Shown here: one piece after another, positions 14,649 to 24,311 of the stretch | Layout: the number at the start of each line of letters is the position of its first letter | Numbering within the stretch: the stretch's first letter is position 1 | Origin: Actinophytocola gossypii | GTDB taxonomy: Bacteria; Actinomycetota; Actinomycetes; Mycobacteriales; Pseudonocardiaceae | Direction: 5' to 3' | Assembly (NCBI RefSeq): GCF_025165815.1 | Contig: NZ_JAFFZE010000015.1 | Location: 62,001-126,000, forward strand | Length of the DNA stretch: 64,000 bases | The notes under the pieces: generated by a model | What the model was told of the DNA's origin: nothing | Databases searched by the model: none | The model's input: the letters and a program-made list of their open reading frames with translations, nothing else | Made by a program: the position numbers and the translations under genes

Positions 14649-16861
14649 TGCCGCCCGCCGGCAAGCCACCGGACGGCCGCCGCCCCGACCGGGGCTGGCC
14701 CGCGCTGCCCGGCCGCCGCACCCCCGGCGCGCCGAGGTCCGGCCGACCCACGCCGCCGCGGCGCGCCCCCTGGCACGACGACGACTCCTACCCCGACCCG
14801 CCCCCACCCCGCCCGATCCGGCGCGGGAGTGACCGGGACGCGCTGCCGCCGTGGCGCGAGGCGTTGCGCCGCAAGGCCCGCGCCGAAGCCGCCGCCGAGG
14901 CGCGTCCGCGGGGCGCCAGGAGCGGCCCTCGAGCCGGCGCGGCCAGCGCCCGCCGGAGCGCGCCGGCACCCCGGCACAGCACCGGCACCGCCCGGCGCGT
15001 CTCCACCGGACCGCGCCGGATCGTGCGCAAGCCGACCGGGAACCACCACGTCCGCGTGCTCGTCGTGCGGTTCCTGCTGGTCGGCGCGCTCGTCGCGGCC
15101 GGGCTCAAGCTGATCCAGGTGCAGGGCTTCGAAGCCGAGGCACTGGCCGCCAAGGCCGAGCAGCAGCGGACCACCACGTTCGAGATCCCCGCCGTCCGCG
15201 GCGCCATCCTCGACCGCGACGGGACCAAGCTCGCGTTCAGCGTCGAGGCCCGCATGCTCGCCTTCCAGCCGAACCGGATGCGCGAGGAGTACGCGGAGGC
15301 CACCAGGAACAACCCGGCCGAACCGATCGACTTCGACCAGCGCACCGAGGAGATCGCCCGCGCCATCCACGAGGTGGTCGGCGATCGGGTGTCCGAGGAG
15401 GAGCTGCTCGCCAAACTCCGCAAGGACGCCAGCTACGTCTTCCTGGTCGGCGAGGTCGAGCCGGCGGCCGCCCGGGACCTGACGGAGCGGTACCCCGAGA
15501 TCATCGACGAGTACCGGTCCATGCGCGAGTACCCCGGCCGCTCGCTGGCGTCCAACATCGTCGGCGTGGCCAACTGGCGCATGGACGACCCGGACGTCGA
15601 CAAGCACAACCTGCACGGCCTGTCCGGCCTGGAGGCCCTGCGCGACAAGGTGCTGTCCGGCACGCCCGGCCGCGAGGTCAAGGACACCACCGGCGGCAGC
15701 GACACCCTCGTCATCCCCGGCAGCGACCGGGAGATCGAGCCCGCGGTCGACGGCTCGAACCTCGTGCTGACCATCGACTCCGACCTGCAGTACTTCCTGC
15801 AGCAGGCGCTCGCCGACTACATGAAGCGGGCCGAGGCCGAGGGTGGCAGCGCGGTCGTCCTGGACTCGCACACCGGCGAGGTGTACGCGCTCGCCAACGA
15901 CACGAGCTTCGACCCGACCGGCCCGCTGGACACCAGCGAGATGGGCAACCCCGCGGTCACCACGCCCTACGAGCCGGGATCGGTGGCCAAGGTCGTCACC
16001 GCGCTGTGCACCATCCAGGAGGACATCTCCGAACCCCAGGACGTGCACATGGTCGCCGGCACCCACCAGGTCGCCGACCGCACCATCAGCGACGCCTGGC
16101 CCCACGGCACCCTGCCGTTCACCACCACCGGGATCTTCGCCAAGTCGTCCAACGTGGGCACCCTGATGCTCGCCGAGGAGTGCGGCAAGGACCGCTTCTC
16201 CGCGCTGCTGGAGAAGCTCGGTCTCGGCCAGCGCACCGGCGTCGGACTGCCCGGCGAGAGCCCCGGCCGGGTGCCGCCGCGCGGGCAGTGGTCCGGCTCC
16301 ACCTTCGGCAACCTGCCGATCGGGCAGGGCATGTCGATGACCGTGCTGCAGATGGCCGCCATGTACCAGGCGGTCGCGAACGGCGGGGTGCGGGTGCCGC
16401 CGCGGATCGTCGACGCCGTCGTCACCCCCGACGGCGAGCGGATCCCGGAGCCCGACCCGAAGCCGGTACGAGTGGTCAGCGAGGACACCGCGAAGACCGT
16501 GCGCGACATGTTCCGCGCGGTCGTGCAGGACGGCGACGGACTCAACGACGGCACTGGTGAGCCGGGCTCGCTGACCGGGTACCAGATCTCCGGCAAGACC
16601 GGGACCGCCCAACAGATCGACCCGGAGACCGGCAGCTACTCCAACTCGCTGTACTGGGTCACGTTCGCCGGGATCCTGCCGGCGAACGACCCGCGGTTCG
16701 TCGTCGGGATCATGATCGACCGGCCGAACTACTCCGGCGGGGAGATCGAGGGCCGGTCCGCGGCACCGCTGTTCCACGACATCGCCTCGTACCTGACCCA
16801 GCGCTACAACATCCCGCTGTCGAAGAAGGCGAGCCCCGTGGTGCCGCTCATCGCCGACTGA
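14648..16861 (+). CDS. ftsI: Penicillin-binding protein, septal transpeptidase FtsI (PBP3)
   Basis: 737 residues. It crosslinks septal peptidoglycan with FtsW. A basic, proline-rich tail (1-135) precedes the transmembrane anchor (about 137-155, LVVRFLLVGALVAAGLKL). A class B PBP dimerisation domain follows, then the transpeptidase with S445-V-A-K448, S500-S-N502 and K650-T-G652. There is no PASTA domain. The family usually has a shorter N-terminus. It starts inside the ftsL stop (TGATG). The gene after it is not a division gene. Confidence 0.96.
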   Translation: MPPAGKPPDGRRPDRGWPALPGRRTPGAPRSGRPTPPRRAPWHDDDSYPDPPPPRPIRRGSDRDALPPWREALRRKARAEAAAEARPRGARSGPRAGAASARRSAPAPRHSTGTARRVSTGPRRIVRKPTGNHHVRVLVVRFLLVGALVAAGLKLIQVQGFEAEALAAKAEQQRTTTFEIPAVRGAILDRDGTKLAFSVEARMLAFQPNRMREEYAEATRNNPAEPIDFDQRTEEIARAIHEVVGDRVSEEELLAKLRKDASYVFLVGEVEPAAARDLTERYPEIIDEYRSMREYPGRSLASNIVGVANWRMDDPDVDKHNLHGLSGLEALRDKVLSGTPGREVKDTTGGSDTLVIPGSDREIEPAVDGSNLVLTIDSDLQYFLQQALADYMKRAEAEGGSAVVLDSHTGEVYALANDTSFDPTGPLDTSEMGNPAVTTPYEPGSVAKVVTALCTIQEDISEPQDVHMVAGTHQVADRTISDAWPHGTLPFTTTGIFAKSSNVGTLMLAEECGKDRFSALLEKLGLGQRTGVGLPGESPGRVPPRGQWSGSTFGNLPIGQGMSMTVLQMAAMYQAVANGGVRVPPRIVDAVVTPDGERIPEPDPKPVRVVSEDTAKTVRDMFRAVVQDGDGLNDGTGEPGSLTGYQISGKTGTAQQIDPETGSYSNSLYWVTFAGILPANDPRFVVGIMIDRPNYSGGEIEGRSAAPLFHDIASYLTQRYNIPLSKKASPVVPLIAD

Positions 16862-16886
16862 CACCCGCACGGAATAGGCTTGCCGG

Positions 16887-17798
16887 ATGCGAGTGCTGCG
16901 TACTCCCGAGGAACGGTTCGACGGCCTGCCCGACTTCCCGTACCACGCCGGGTACGCCGACCTCGGTGACCTGCGCGTCGCCTACGTCGAGGCCGGACCG
17001 GCGGACGGGCCGGTGGTGCTGCTGCTGCACGGCGAACCGAGCTGGTCGTTCCTGTACCGGCACGTGATCCGGGTGCTCGCCGACGCCGGGATCCGCGCGG
17101 TGGCACCGGATCTCGTCGGCTTCGGCCGCTCCGACAAGCCGGCCGAGGTCGCCGACCACAGCTACGCCCGGCACGTGGAGTGGATGCGCGCACTGGCGTT
17201 CGACGTGCTGGACCTGCGCGAGGTCACCGTCGTGGGGCAGGACTGGGGCGGGCTGATCGGCCTGCGCCTCGCCGCCGAGCACCCGGCGCGGGTCGCCCGC
17301 GTGGTCGCCGCGAACACCGGGCTGCCGACCGGCGAGTACACCATGCCCGAGGTGTGGTGGGACTTCCGCCGTGCCGTGGAGCGCGCCGAGCAGCTGGACA
17401 TCGCCCGCTTCGTGCAGTCCGGTTGCCGCACCCGGCTGTCCGACGAGGTCCGCGCCGCCTACGACGCGCCGTTCCCCGACGAGTCGTACAAGGCGGGCCC
17501 CCGCGCGATGCCCGGCCTGGTCCCGGTCAGCACCGACGACCCGGCGTCGCGGGCGAACATCGCCGCCTGGGCGGTGCTGCGCGAGTGGGACAAACCGTTC
17601 CTGACCGCGTTCGGCGACAGCGACCCGATCACCGGGGCGATGGCCCCGATCCTGCGCAAGCTGGTGCCCGGCGCCGCCGGCCGCGCGCACCCGACCCTCG
17701 CCGACGCCGGCCACTTCCTGCAGGAGGACGCGGGGGAGCGGCTCGGTGAGATCGTCGCCGAGTTCGTCCGCGACGACCGCCGGGACGACCGCGAGTGA
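16887..17798 (+). CDS. Haloalkane dehalogenase-like alpha/beta hydrolase inside the dcw cluster
   Basis: 303 residues. The motif HGEPSWSFLYR (48-58), the nucleophile D119 followed by halide-binding-type Trp120 (GQDWGG), the acid D246 (FGDSDP) and H276 (DAGHF) match class I haloalkane dehalogenases (DhlA/DhmA group); the cap has VWWDF as a candidate second Trp. The natural substrate is unknown, and many such proteins are only annotated by homology. The ATG at 16887 lies 6 nt after TAGGCT (16875-16880), which suggests its own leaderless transcript. It is coupled by GTGA to the SWIM gene. Confidence 0.85.
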   Translation: MRVLRTPEERFDGLPDFPYHAGYADLGDLRVAYVEAGPADGPVVLLLHGEPSWSFLYRHVIRVLADAGIRAVAPDLVGFGRSDKPAEVADHSYARHVEWMRALAFDVLDLREVTVVGQDWGGLIGLRLAAEHPARVARVVAANTGLPTGEYTMPEVWWDFRRAVERAEQLDIARFVQSGCRTRLSDEVRAAYDAPFPDESYKAGPRAMPGLVPVSTDDPASRANIAAWAVLREWDKPFLTAFGDSDPITGAMAPILRKLVPGAAGRAHPTLADAGHFLQEDAGERLGEIVAEFVRDDRRDDRE

Positions 17799-19402
17799 CC
17801 GCCTGGTTCACCGAGGAGGATCTGGCCGCCACGGCCGGGGGACCGTCGTTCGCGCGGGGGCGGGACTACGTCGCCGCGGTGGGCGACGTGCAGCCGACCG
17901 CGCTCGGCGTCAAGGCGTGCGTGCGTGGCACCGCGGACTACGAGGTGTGGCTCGGTCGGGACGGCGCGCGGCTCGTGGGGGAGTGCGGCTGCCCGTACGG
18001 GGCCGACGGGAACTTCTGCAAGCACTGCGTGGCCGTCGGGCTGGTGCTGCTCGCCGGTGACGGGCCGGGGTCCGGCGAGCCGGACGTGCGCGCCCACCTG
18101 GACTCGCTGGACCACCACGAGCTCGTGGACCTGCTGCTGGCCCAGGCGGAGCGCGACCCGGTGCTGTACCGCAAGCTGAGCCTGCGCGCCGCAGGCACCT
18201 CCGGGACGCCACAGGTGGCGGTGCTGCGCCGGCAGCTCGACGAGGCCCTGCGGGTGCGCGGCTACCTCGACCGGCGGGCCACCCTCGACTACGCGCACCG
18301 CGCCAAAGAGGTGCTGGTGACCATCGAGGAACTGCTCGACGCCGGGCACGCCGCCGAGGCGCGACCGCTGGCCCGCGCCGCGGTCGAGGCCGTCACCGCC
18401 GCGATGTCCACAATGGACGACGAGGTGGGTGCGGTGGTCGGCGTGTGCCGGCGAACGTTCTCGTTGTACGCCAAGGCATGCCGGGCCGCGCGCCCGAACC
18501 CGGCGAAGCTGGCCGCGTGGATCGCCCAGGTCAAGCTGGACACGCCGTGGCCGACCCTGGAGCTCGCCGAGTTCACCGAGGCGCTCGGCGCGGCCGGGAT
18601 GGCGGAGTACCGCTCGCTGGTGCGGCACGCGCACGAGGTGGGCGACCCGGACCGGGCACTGGCCGTGCGGGCGATGCGCGAACAGCTGGCGGCCGTCGAC
18701 GGCGACCTGGACGCGCACGTCGACATCCTCGCCGAGGGCGTGCCGAGCCCCAAGGCGTTCCTGGACATCGCGAACCTGTTGCGTGGCGAGGGGCAGCTGG
18801 CCGGCGCGATCCGCTGGGCCGAGCGCGGCGTGGAGGAGACCGGCGACCCCCGGGTGGCCGACCTGCTCATCCAGTCCTATGTGGACGACGGGCGGCCGGC
18901 GGAGGCGCTGGCGGTGCGCACCGAGGCACTGCGGGCCACCCCGACCCGGCATGCCTACGCGAACCTGCGCCGCACCGCCGAGCTGACCGGTGCCTGGCCG
19001 GCCGCCCGCGAGCCGGCGCTGGACCTGCTGCGCGCCGCCGCCGAGGACGGCGAGGCCGACGAGCTGGTCGGCGCCCTGCTGGACGACGGCGAGCCGGCGG
19101 AGGCGTGGCAGGCGGCGGAGAAGCACGGCTGCGGCGACCGGGCCTGGCTGGAGGCGGCCCGCCCGCACGGCGTCGAGCACCCGGCCGAGGTACTGGCCGG
19201 CTACCGGCGGGTGATCGACAACAGCCTCGTCCGCACCGGCCGCGACGCCTACCGCGAGGTCGCCACCCTGCTCGTCGAGCTACGCGACCTGTCCGCCCGC
19301 TGCGGCGAGGAGCCGGCGTTCACCGCGCTGGTCGCCGACATCCGCGCCCGCCACCACCGCCGCCGCGCCCTGCTCGTGGAGCTGAACCGCCGCGACCTGT
19401 GA
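17795..19402 (+). CDS. SWIM zinc-finger protein with helical repeats
   Basis: 535 residues. The N-terminal SWIM motif uses C64-x-C66-x8-C75-x-H77 (CGCPYGADGNFCKH). The rest is helical and TPR-like, with many Ala/Leu/Glu helices. SWIM domains bind DNA or proteins; the function here is unknown. The GTG at 17795 overlaps the stop of the dehalogenase-like gene by 4 bp, so the two are translated together. Nothing in it suggests a cell-wall role. Confidence 0.85.
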   Translation: MTAWFTEEDLAATAGGPSFARGRDYVAAVGDVQPTALGVKACVRGTADYEVWLGRDGARLVGECGCPYGADGNFCKHCVAVGLVLLAGDGPGSGEPDVRAHLDSLDHHELVDLLLAQAERDPVLYRKLSLRAAGTSGTPQVAVLRRQLDEALRVRGYLDRRATLDYAHRAKEVLVTIEELLDAGHAAEARPLARAAVEAVTAAMSTMDDEVGAVVGVCRRTFSLYAKACRAARPNPAKLAAWIAQVKLDTPWPTLELAEFTEALGAAGMAEYRSLVRHAHEVGDPDRALAVRAMREQLAAVDGDLDAHVDILAEGVPSPKAFLDIANLLRGEGQLAGAIRWAERGVEETGDPRVADLLIQSYVDDGRPAEALAVRTEALRATPTRHAYANLRRTAELTGAWPAAREPALDLLRAAAEDGEADELVGALLDDGEPAEAWQAAEKHGCGDRAWLEAARPHGVEHPAEVLAGYRRVIDNSLVRTGRDAYREVATLLVELRDLSARCGEEPAFTALVADIRARHHRRRALLVELNRRDL

Positions 19403-19457
19403 GTGCGAGCCTTCATCGCATGGCCGCGAGCCGGCCGCTGCCACATACTGGAAGGCG

Positions 19458-20123
19458 ATGAGCACGCAGCCGTTCGGCCCGCTCGACCCGTCGCCGCCGC
19501 CCGCGGTGCGCGACGACGGGTCGCTGGCCAGCCCGCTCGGCCGAGCCGTGTCGCTCATGGTCGGCGTCCTGGCGCTGCTCTGGCTGGTCGAGCTCGTCAA
19601 CGCGCTGTCCGGCCGCGAGCTCACCCAGGCCGGCGGCATCCGCGCCCGCGACCCCGGGAGCCTGATCGACATCGTGTTCTCGCCGTTCGTGCACGGCAAC
19701 CTCGAGCACCTCGCCGGGAACGCGCTGCCGCTGTTCAGCCTCGGCTTCATCGCCGCCGTGCCGGACCTGCGGCGGTTCCTGCTGATGAACGCGGTCGTGA
19801 TCGTCGTCGGCGGGTTCGGCGTGTGGCTGTTCTCGCCGGACAACTCGGTGTCCGTCGGCGCCAGCGGGCTGGTGTTCGGGTACTTCGGGTACCTGCTGCT
19901 GCGCGGCATCGTCGACCGCCGCCCGGTCGACGTGGTCGTCTCGGTCGGGGTCGCGCTCGCCTACGGCTACCTGATGTGGCACTCGATCGGGTTCGGCGTC
20001 AGCAACATCTCCTGGCAGGGTCACCTCGCCGGGCTGGTCGGCGGGATGCTCGCCGCGATCCTGCTGCGCCGCCGCCGCGCCGCCCCCACCGAGCCCGCGG
20101 CACCACCACCGACACCGAGCTAG
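19458..20123 (+). CDS. Rhomboid-family intramembrane serine protease
   Basis: 221 residues with about six transmembrane helices. The catalytic dyad is S136 in GASG (134-137) and H189 in WQGHLAG. The HxxxN motif of helix 2 is HLAGN (84-88). Rhomboids cleave membrane proteins within the bilayer; no substrate can be named. The proline-rich N-terminus is cytoplasmic. The ATG at 19458 lies 8 nt after CATACT (19444-19449), a possible -10. It is the last of three non-division genes before murE. Confidence 0.9.
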   Translation: MSTQPFGPLDPSPPPAVRDDGSLASPLGRAVSLMVGVLALLWLVELVNALSGRELTQAGGIRARDPGSLIDIVFSPFVHGNLEHLAGNALPLFSLGFIAAVPDLRRFLLMNAVVIVVGGFGVWLFSPDNSVSVGASGLVFGYFGYLLLRGIVDRRPVDVVVSVGVALAYGYLMWHSIGFGVSNISWQGHLAGLVGGMLAAILLRRRRAAPTEPAAPPPTPS

Positions 20124-20158
20124 CGCGTCCCGACACGGCCGCGTGCACCAGGGTGTCC

Positions 20159-20194
20159 TTGATCGCCCTCCGTGCGCAGGTAACCTTCCGCGAC
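20159..20194 (+). promoter_or_regulatory. Candidate internal promoter for murE and downstream cluster
   Basis: TTGATC (20159-20164) and TAACCT (20181-20186) are 16 bp apart and lie 8 nt before the GTG at 20195. The start of transcription would fall at or next to the start codon, giving a leaderless murE mRNA. A separate promoter here fits the presence of three unrelated genes upstream. Confidence 0.5.
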
Positions 20195-21751
20195 GTGCCC
20201 GCCAAGCTCGTTGGCAAGGCCGTCACGGCACCGCCTCGCCCCACCAGGATCACGCCAGTCCCGCTCACCACGTTGGTGGCGCGGGCGGACGCGCGTCTCA
20301 TCGCACCGGACCACGGCCGGCCCGCGGCCGCCACCGGCATCACGCTGCGTGCCCAACACGTGCTTCCCGGTGACCTGTTCGCCGCGCTGCCCGGTGCCCG
20401 CGTGCACGGCGCCGACTTCGCCGACGCGGCCATCGCCGCCGGCGCGGTCGCGGTGCTCACCGACGAGGCGGGCGCCGCCAAGCCGGTCGTCCGCGACTCC
20501 GGCCTCCCGGTCGTCGTGCACGACGACCCGCGCGGCGTGCTCGGCTCGGTCGCCGCGTGGATCTACGGCGAACCGTCACTGCACCTGGCCGTGCTCGGCG
20601 TCACCGGCACCTCCGGCAAGACCACCACCACGTACATGGTCGAGGCGGGCCTCAAGGCCGCCGGGCACCACACCGGGCTGATCGGCACCGTGGAGACCAG
20701 GATCGGCGGGGATCGGCTGGCCAGCGCGTTCACCACCCCCGAGGCCCCGGACCTGCAGGCCCTGTTCGCCGTCATGGTCGAGCGCGGCGTCACGCACGTG
20801 CCGATGGAGGTCTCCAGCCACGCGCTCGCGCTCGGCCGGGTCAACGGCACCCGGTTCGCCGTCGGCGGGTTCACCAACCTCTCCCAGGACCACCTGGACT
20901 TCCACTCCGACATGGAGGACTACTTCCAGGCGAAGGCCATGCTGTTCGACGGCCGCTCCACCACCGAGGTCGTCTGCGTGGACGGCGAGTGGGGCAAGCG
21001 CCTGGTCACCGCGCAGACCATCACCGTGTCCGCCGCCGGTGCCGCCGACTGGACCGCCACCGGCATCACCACCTCCCGGTCCGGCGAGCAGTCGTTCACC
21101 ATGCACGGCCCGGACGGGCTGACGCTGCCGATCACGCTGCCGATCCCGGGCAGCTTCAACGTCGCCAACGCGCTGCTCGCCGCCGCCTGCGTGCACGCCG
21201 CCGGGGTCGAGCCGGCCGACATCGCCGCCGGGCTCGCCTCGGTCGAGGTCCCCGGCCGGATGGAGCGGGTCGCGGTCGGCCAGGACTTCACCGCGGTCGT
21301 CGACTACGCGCACAAGCCGGCCGCGGTCGCGCTCGCGCTCGACGCCATGCGCGGCCGCACCGACGGCCGGGTGATCGTCGTCCTCGGCTGCGGCGGCGAC
21401 CGCGACGAGGGCAAGCGCCCGCTGATGGGCGAGGCCGCCGCGCGCCGCTCCGACCTGCTGATCGTCACCGACGACAACCCGCGCACCGAGGACCCGGCCG
21501 CGATCCGCGCAGCCACCCTCGCCGGCGCCCTCGACGTGCCGAAGGCCGAACGCGGCGAGGTCGTCGAGGTCGGCGACCGGCGCGCCGCGATCGAGGCCGC
21601 CGTCGCCCGCGCCGGCACCGGCGACGTGGTCGTCATCGCCGGCAAGGGGCACGAGACCGGCCAGGAGATCGACGGTGTCGTGCACCCCTTCTCCGACCAC
21701 GACGAACTGCGCGCCGCCATCTGGGCCCGCCTGGAGGAGAGCGGACGATGA
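20195..21751 (+). CDS. murE: UDP-MurNAc-tripeptide synthetase MurE (meso-DAP adding)
   Basis: 518 residues. It adds the third residue to the peptidoglycan stem peptide. ATP-binding GTSGKTTTT and the substrate motif DNPR (in TDDNPRTEDP) indicate meso-diaminopimelate as the amino acid. The start is uncertain: GTG 20195 is preferred because of the promoter spacing, but GTG 20153 and TTG 20159 are also in frame and none has a clear ribosome-binding site. The stop overlaps murF (ATGA). Confidence 0.95.
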   Translation: MPAKLVGKAVTAPPRPTRITPVPLTTLVARADARLIAPDHGRPAAATGITLRAQHVLPGDLFAALPGARVHGADFADAAIAAGAVAVLTDEAGAAKPVVRDSGLPVVVHDDPRGVLGSVAAWIYGEPSLHLAVLGVTGTSGKTTTTYMVEAGLKAAGHHTGLIGTVETRIGGDRLASAFTTPEAPDLQALFAVMVERGVTHVPMEVSSHALALGRVNGTRFAVGGFTNLSQDHLDFHSDMEDYFQAKAMLFDGRSTTEVVCVDGEWGKRLVTAQTITVSAAGAADWTATGITTSRSGEQSFTMHGPDGLTLPITLPIPGSFNVANALLAAACVHAAGVEPADIAAGLASVEVPGRMERVAVGQDFTAVVDYAHKPAAVALALDAMRGRTDGRVIVVLGCGGDRDEGKRPLMGEAAARRSDLLIVTDDNPRTEDPAAIRAATLAGALDVPKAERGEVVEVGDRRAAIEAAVARAGTGDVVVIAGKGHETGQEIDGVVHPFSDHDELRAAIWARLEESGR

Positions 21752-23220
21752 TCCCCCTCACCCTCGCCGAGATCGCGGCGGCCACCGGTGGCCGCCCGCA
21801 CCACGCCGACGGCACCGAGACCGTCACCGGATCCGTCGAGTTCGACTCCCGCCGCGTGGGCCCCGGCGGCCTGTTCGTCGCGCTGCCCGGCGAGCGGGTC
21901 GACGGCCACGACTACGCAGCCACCGCCGTCGCGGCCGGCGCGGTCGGGGTGCTCGCCGCCCGCGAGATCGACGCCCCCTCGGTGATCGTGCCGCCCGCCG
22001 GCACCGCGCACGAGCGGTCGGTCGCGCTCACCGGCGACACCGACGGCTCCGGCGCCGCGGTCCTCGCCGGCCTCGCGCGCCTGGCCCGCGAGGTCGTCGA
22101 CCGGCTCAGCGGACCGGGCGGGCTCACCGTCGTCGGCGTCACCGGATCGTCCGGCAAGACCTCCACCAAGGACCTCATCGCCCAGGTGCTGGAGCCGATG
22201 GGGACCACCGTCGCCCCGCCCGGCTCGTTCAACAACGAGCTCGGCCACCCGTGGACCGTGCTGCGCGCCGACCACGACACCCGCCACCTGGTCCTGGAGA
22301 TGTCCGCCCGGGGCCCTGGCCACATCCGCGCGCTGTGCGACACCGCGCCGCCGCGGATCGGGGTCGTGCTCAACGTCGGCTCCGCGCACCTCGGCGAGTT
22401 CGGCTCCCGCGAGGGCATCGCGGCCACCAAGGGCGAGCTGCCCGAGGCACTGCCGACCGACGGCGTCGCCGTGCTCAACGCCGACGACCCCCTGGTCGCC
22501 GCGATGGCCGAGCGCACCACCGCCCGGGTCGTGCTCGTCGGGGAGAGCGAGCACGCCCAGATCCGGGCCGTCGACGTGGCGCTCGACGACCACGCCCGCG
22601 CCACGTTCACCCTGGTCACCCCGCACGGCGAGCGGCGGGTCAGGCTCGCCCTGCACGGCGGCCACCACGTCGGCAACGCGCTGTCGGCCGCCGCGGTCGG
22701 CCTCGAACTCGGCGCGGACCTCGACGACGTGGCCGAGCGGCTGCGGGACGCCCGGCGACGCTCCGCCAGACGGATGGAGGTCACCGACCGCGCCGACGGG
22801 GTCACGGTCGTCAACGACAGCTACAACGCCAACCCCGAGTCGGTCGCCGCCGCGCTGCGCACCCTGGCCCGCATGGGCGGCGACGGCGAGCGCCGCACCT
22901 GGGCGGTACTCGGCCTGATGGGCGAGCTCGGCGACGACGGCGAGGAGGAACACGAGCGGACCGGCCGGCTCGCCGCCCGACTGGGCATCGACCGGCTGGT
23001 GGCGGTGGACGAGCAGGCCGGGGGCATCCAGCACGGCGCCCGGCTCGAGGGGACGGACGGGAAGGAGCCGGTGCTGGTGCCGGATGTCGAAGCCGCGATC
23101 GCGTTGTTGGACGCGGAACTGCGGCCGGGTGACGTGGTCCTGGTCAAGGCCTCCAAGGTGGCCGCGCTGTGGCGGGTCGCGGACGCGCTGCTCGAGGCCG
23201 AGTTGGAGGCCGGCGCGTGA
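21748..23220 (+). CDS. murF: UDP-MurNAc-pentapeptide synthetase MurF
   Basis: 490 residues. It joins D-Ala-D-Ala to the UDP-MurNAc tripeptide. The N-terminal domain has [17 protein letters not shown], the ATP site is [11 protein letters not shown], and [10 protein letters not shown] marks the C-terminal domain of the Mur ligase family. The ATG overlaps the murE stop by 4 bp (ATGA), and its own stop overlaps mraY (GTGA). Complete and ordinary in length. Confidence 0.97.
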   Translation: MIPLTLAEIAAATGGRPHHADGTETVTGSVEFDSRRVGPGGLFVALPGERVDGHDYAATAVAAGAVGVLAAREIDAPSVIVPPAGTAHERSVALTGDTDGSGAAVLAGLARLAREVVDRLSGPGGLTVVGVTGSSGKTSTKDLIAQVLEPMGTTVAPPGSFNNELGHPWTVLRADHDTRHLVLEMSARGPGHIRALCDTAPPRIGVVLNVGSAHLGEFGSREGIAATKGELPEALPTDGVAVLNADDPLVAAMAERTTARVVLVGESEHAQIRAVDVALDDHARATFTLVTPHGERRVRLALHGGHHVGNALSAAAVGLELGADLDDVAERLRDARRRSARRMEVTDRADGVTVVNDSYNANPESVAAALRTLARMGGDGERRTWAVLGLMGELGDDGEEEHERTGRLAARLGIDRLVAVDEQAGGIQHGARLEGTDGKEPVLVPDVEAAIALLDAELRPGDVVLVKASKVAALWRVADALLEAELEAGA

Positions 23221-24311
23221 TCGGCATCCTGATCGCGGCCGCGATCGCGCTCATGGTCTCCATCCTGTTCACGCCGTACCTGATCCGGGTGTTCTCCCGG
23301 CAGGGCTTCGGGCAGGAGATCCGCGAGGAGGGCCCGGAGGGGCACAAGTCCAAGCGCGGCACCCCGACCATGGGCGGCGTCGCGATCATCGTGGCGATGT
23401 GGGCCGGTTACCTGGTCGCGCACCTGGTCAGCGCGATGACCGGTCCGAGTGAGGGCCCGACCGTGTCCGGCCTGCTGGTCATGCTGCTCACCACGGGCCT
23501 CGGCCTGGTCGGCTTCCTGGACGACTTCATCAAGATCCGCAAACAGCGCAACCTCGGGCTGAACAAGACCGCGAAGATGGTCGGGCAGCTGGTCGTCGCG
23601 CTCGTGTTCGGCATCCTCGCGGTGAACTTCGCCGACCGGTACGGGTTCACCCCGGCCTCGGTGAACCTGTCGTTCGTGCGCGACCTGACGATCATCTCGT
23701 TCGGCACCATCGGGTTCGTCGTCTTCTGCTACATCGCGGTGTCCGGCTGGTCGAACGCGGTGAACTTCACCGACGGCCTGGACGGGCTCGCCGGCGGCGC
23801 CTCGGCGATGGTGTTCGGCACCTACGTGGTCATCACGTTCTGGCAGTTCCGCTACAACTGCGGCGACAGCGACCCGACCCCCGGCTGCTACGACGTGCGC
23901 GACCCGCTCGACCTCGCCGTGATCGCGGCCGCCGCGATGGGCGCGTGCATCGGGTTCCTCTGGTGGAACGCCGCGCCGGCGAAGATCTTCATGGGGGACA
24001 CCGGCTCCCTGGCGCTCGGCGGCCTGGTGGCCGGCCTGTCCATCACCACCCAGACCGAGCTGCTGATGGTGATCGTGGGCGGCCTGTTCGTCGTGGAGAT
24101 GCTGTCGGTGGTGCTGCAGATCGCGGTGTTCCGCACGACCAGGCGAAGACTGTTCCGGATGGCCCCGTTCCACCACCACTTCGAGCTGGCCGGGTGGGCG
24201 GAGACCACGGTGATCATCAGGTTCTGGCTGCTGGCCGGGATCTGCGCGATCTTCGGCCTCGGCCTCTTCTACAGCGAGTGGCTGGCCGCCGCCGGCAACC
24301 TGACGCCATGA
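23217..24311 (+). CDS. mraY: Phospho-MurNAc-pentapeptide translocase MraY
   Basis: 364 residues with about ten transmembrane helices. It transfers phospho-MurNAc-pentapeptide to the polyprenyl carrier to make lipid I. Visible family blocks are [10 protein letters not shown], the Asp-rich [33 protein letters not shown] and the histidine cluster [12 protein letters not shown]. The GTG at 23217 overlaps the murF stop; the stop overlaps murD (ATGA). Confidence 0.97.
   Translation: MIGILIAAAIALMVSILFTPYLIRVFSRQGFGQEIREEGPEGHKSKRGTPTMGGVAIIVAMWAGYLVAHLVSAMTGPSEGPTVSGLLVMLLTTGLGLVGFLDDFIKIRKQRNLGLNKTAKMVGQLVVALVFGILAVNFADRYGFTPASVNLSFVRDLTIISFGTIGFVVFCYIAVSGWSNAVNFTDGLDGLAGGASAMVFGTYVVITFWQFRYNCGDSDPTPGCYDVRDPLDLAVIAAAAMGACIGFLWWNAAPAKIFMGDTGSLALGGLVAGLSITTQTELLMVIVGGLFVVEMLSVVLQIAVFRTTRRRLFRMAPFHHHFELAGWAETTVIIRFWLLAGICAIFGLGLFYSEWLAAAGNLTP

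Noticed and set aside
16887-20123. Mobile element or genomic island inside the dcw cluster
   Set aside because: No transposase, integrase, inverted repeats or composition change at the borders; simple gene insertion is the safer reading.
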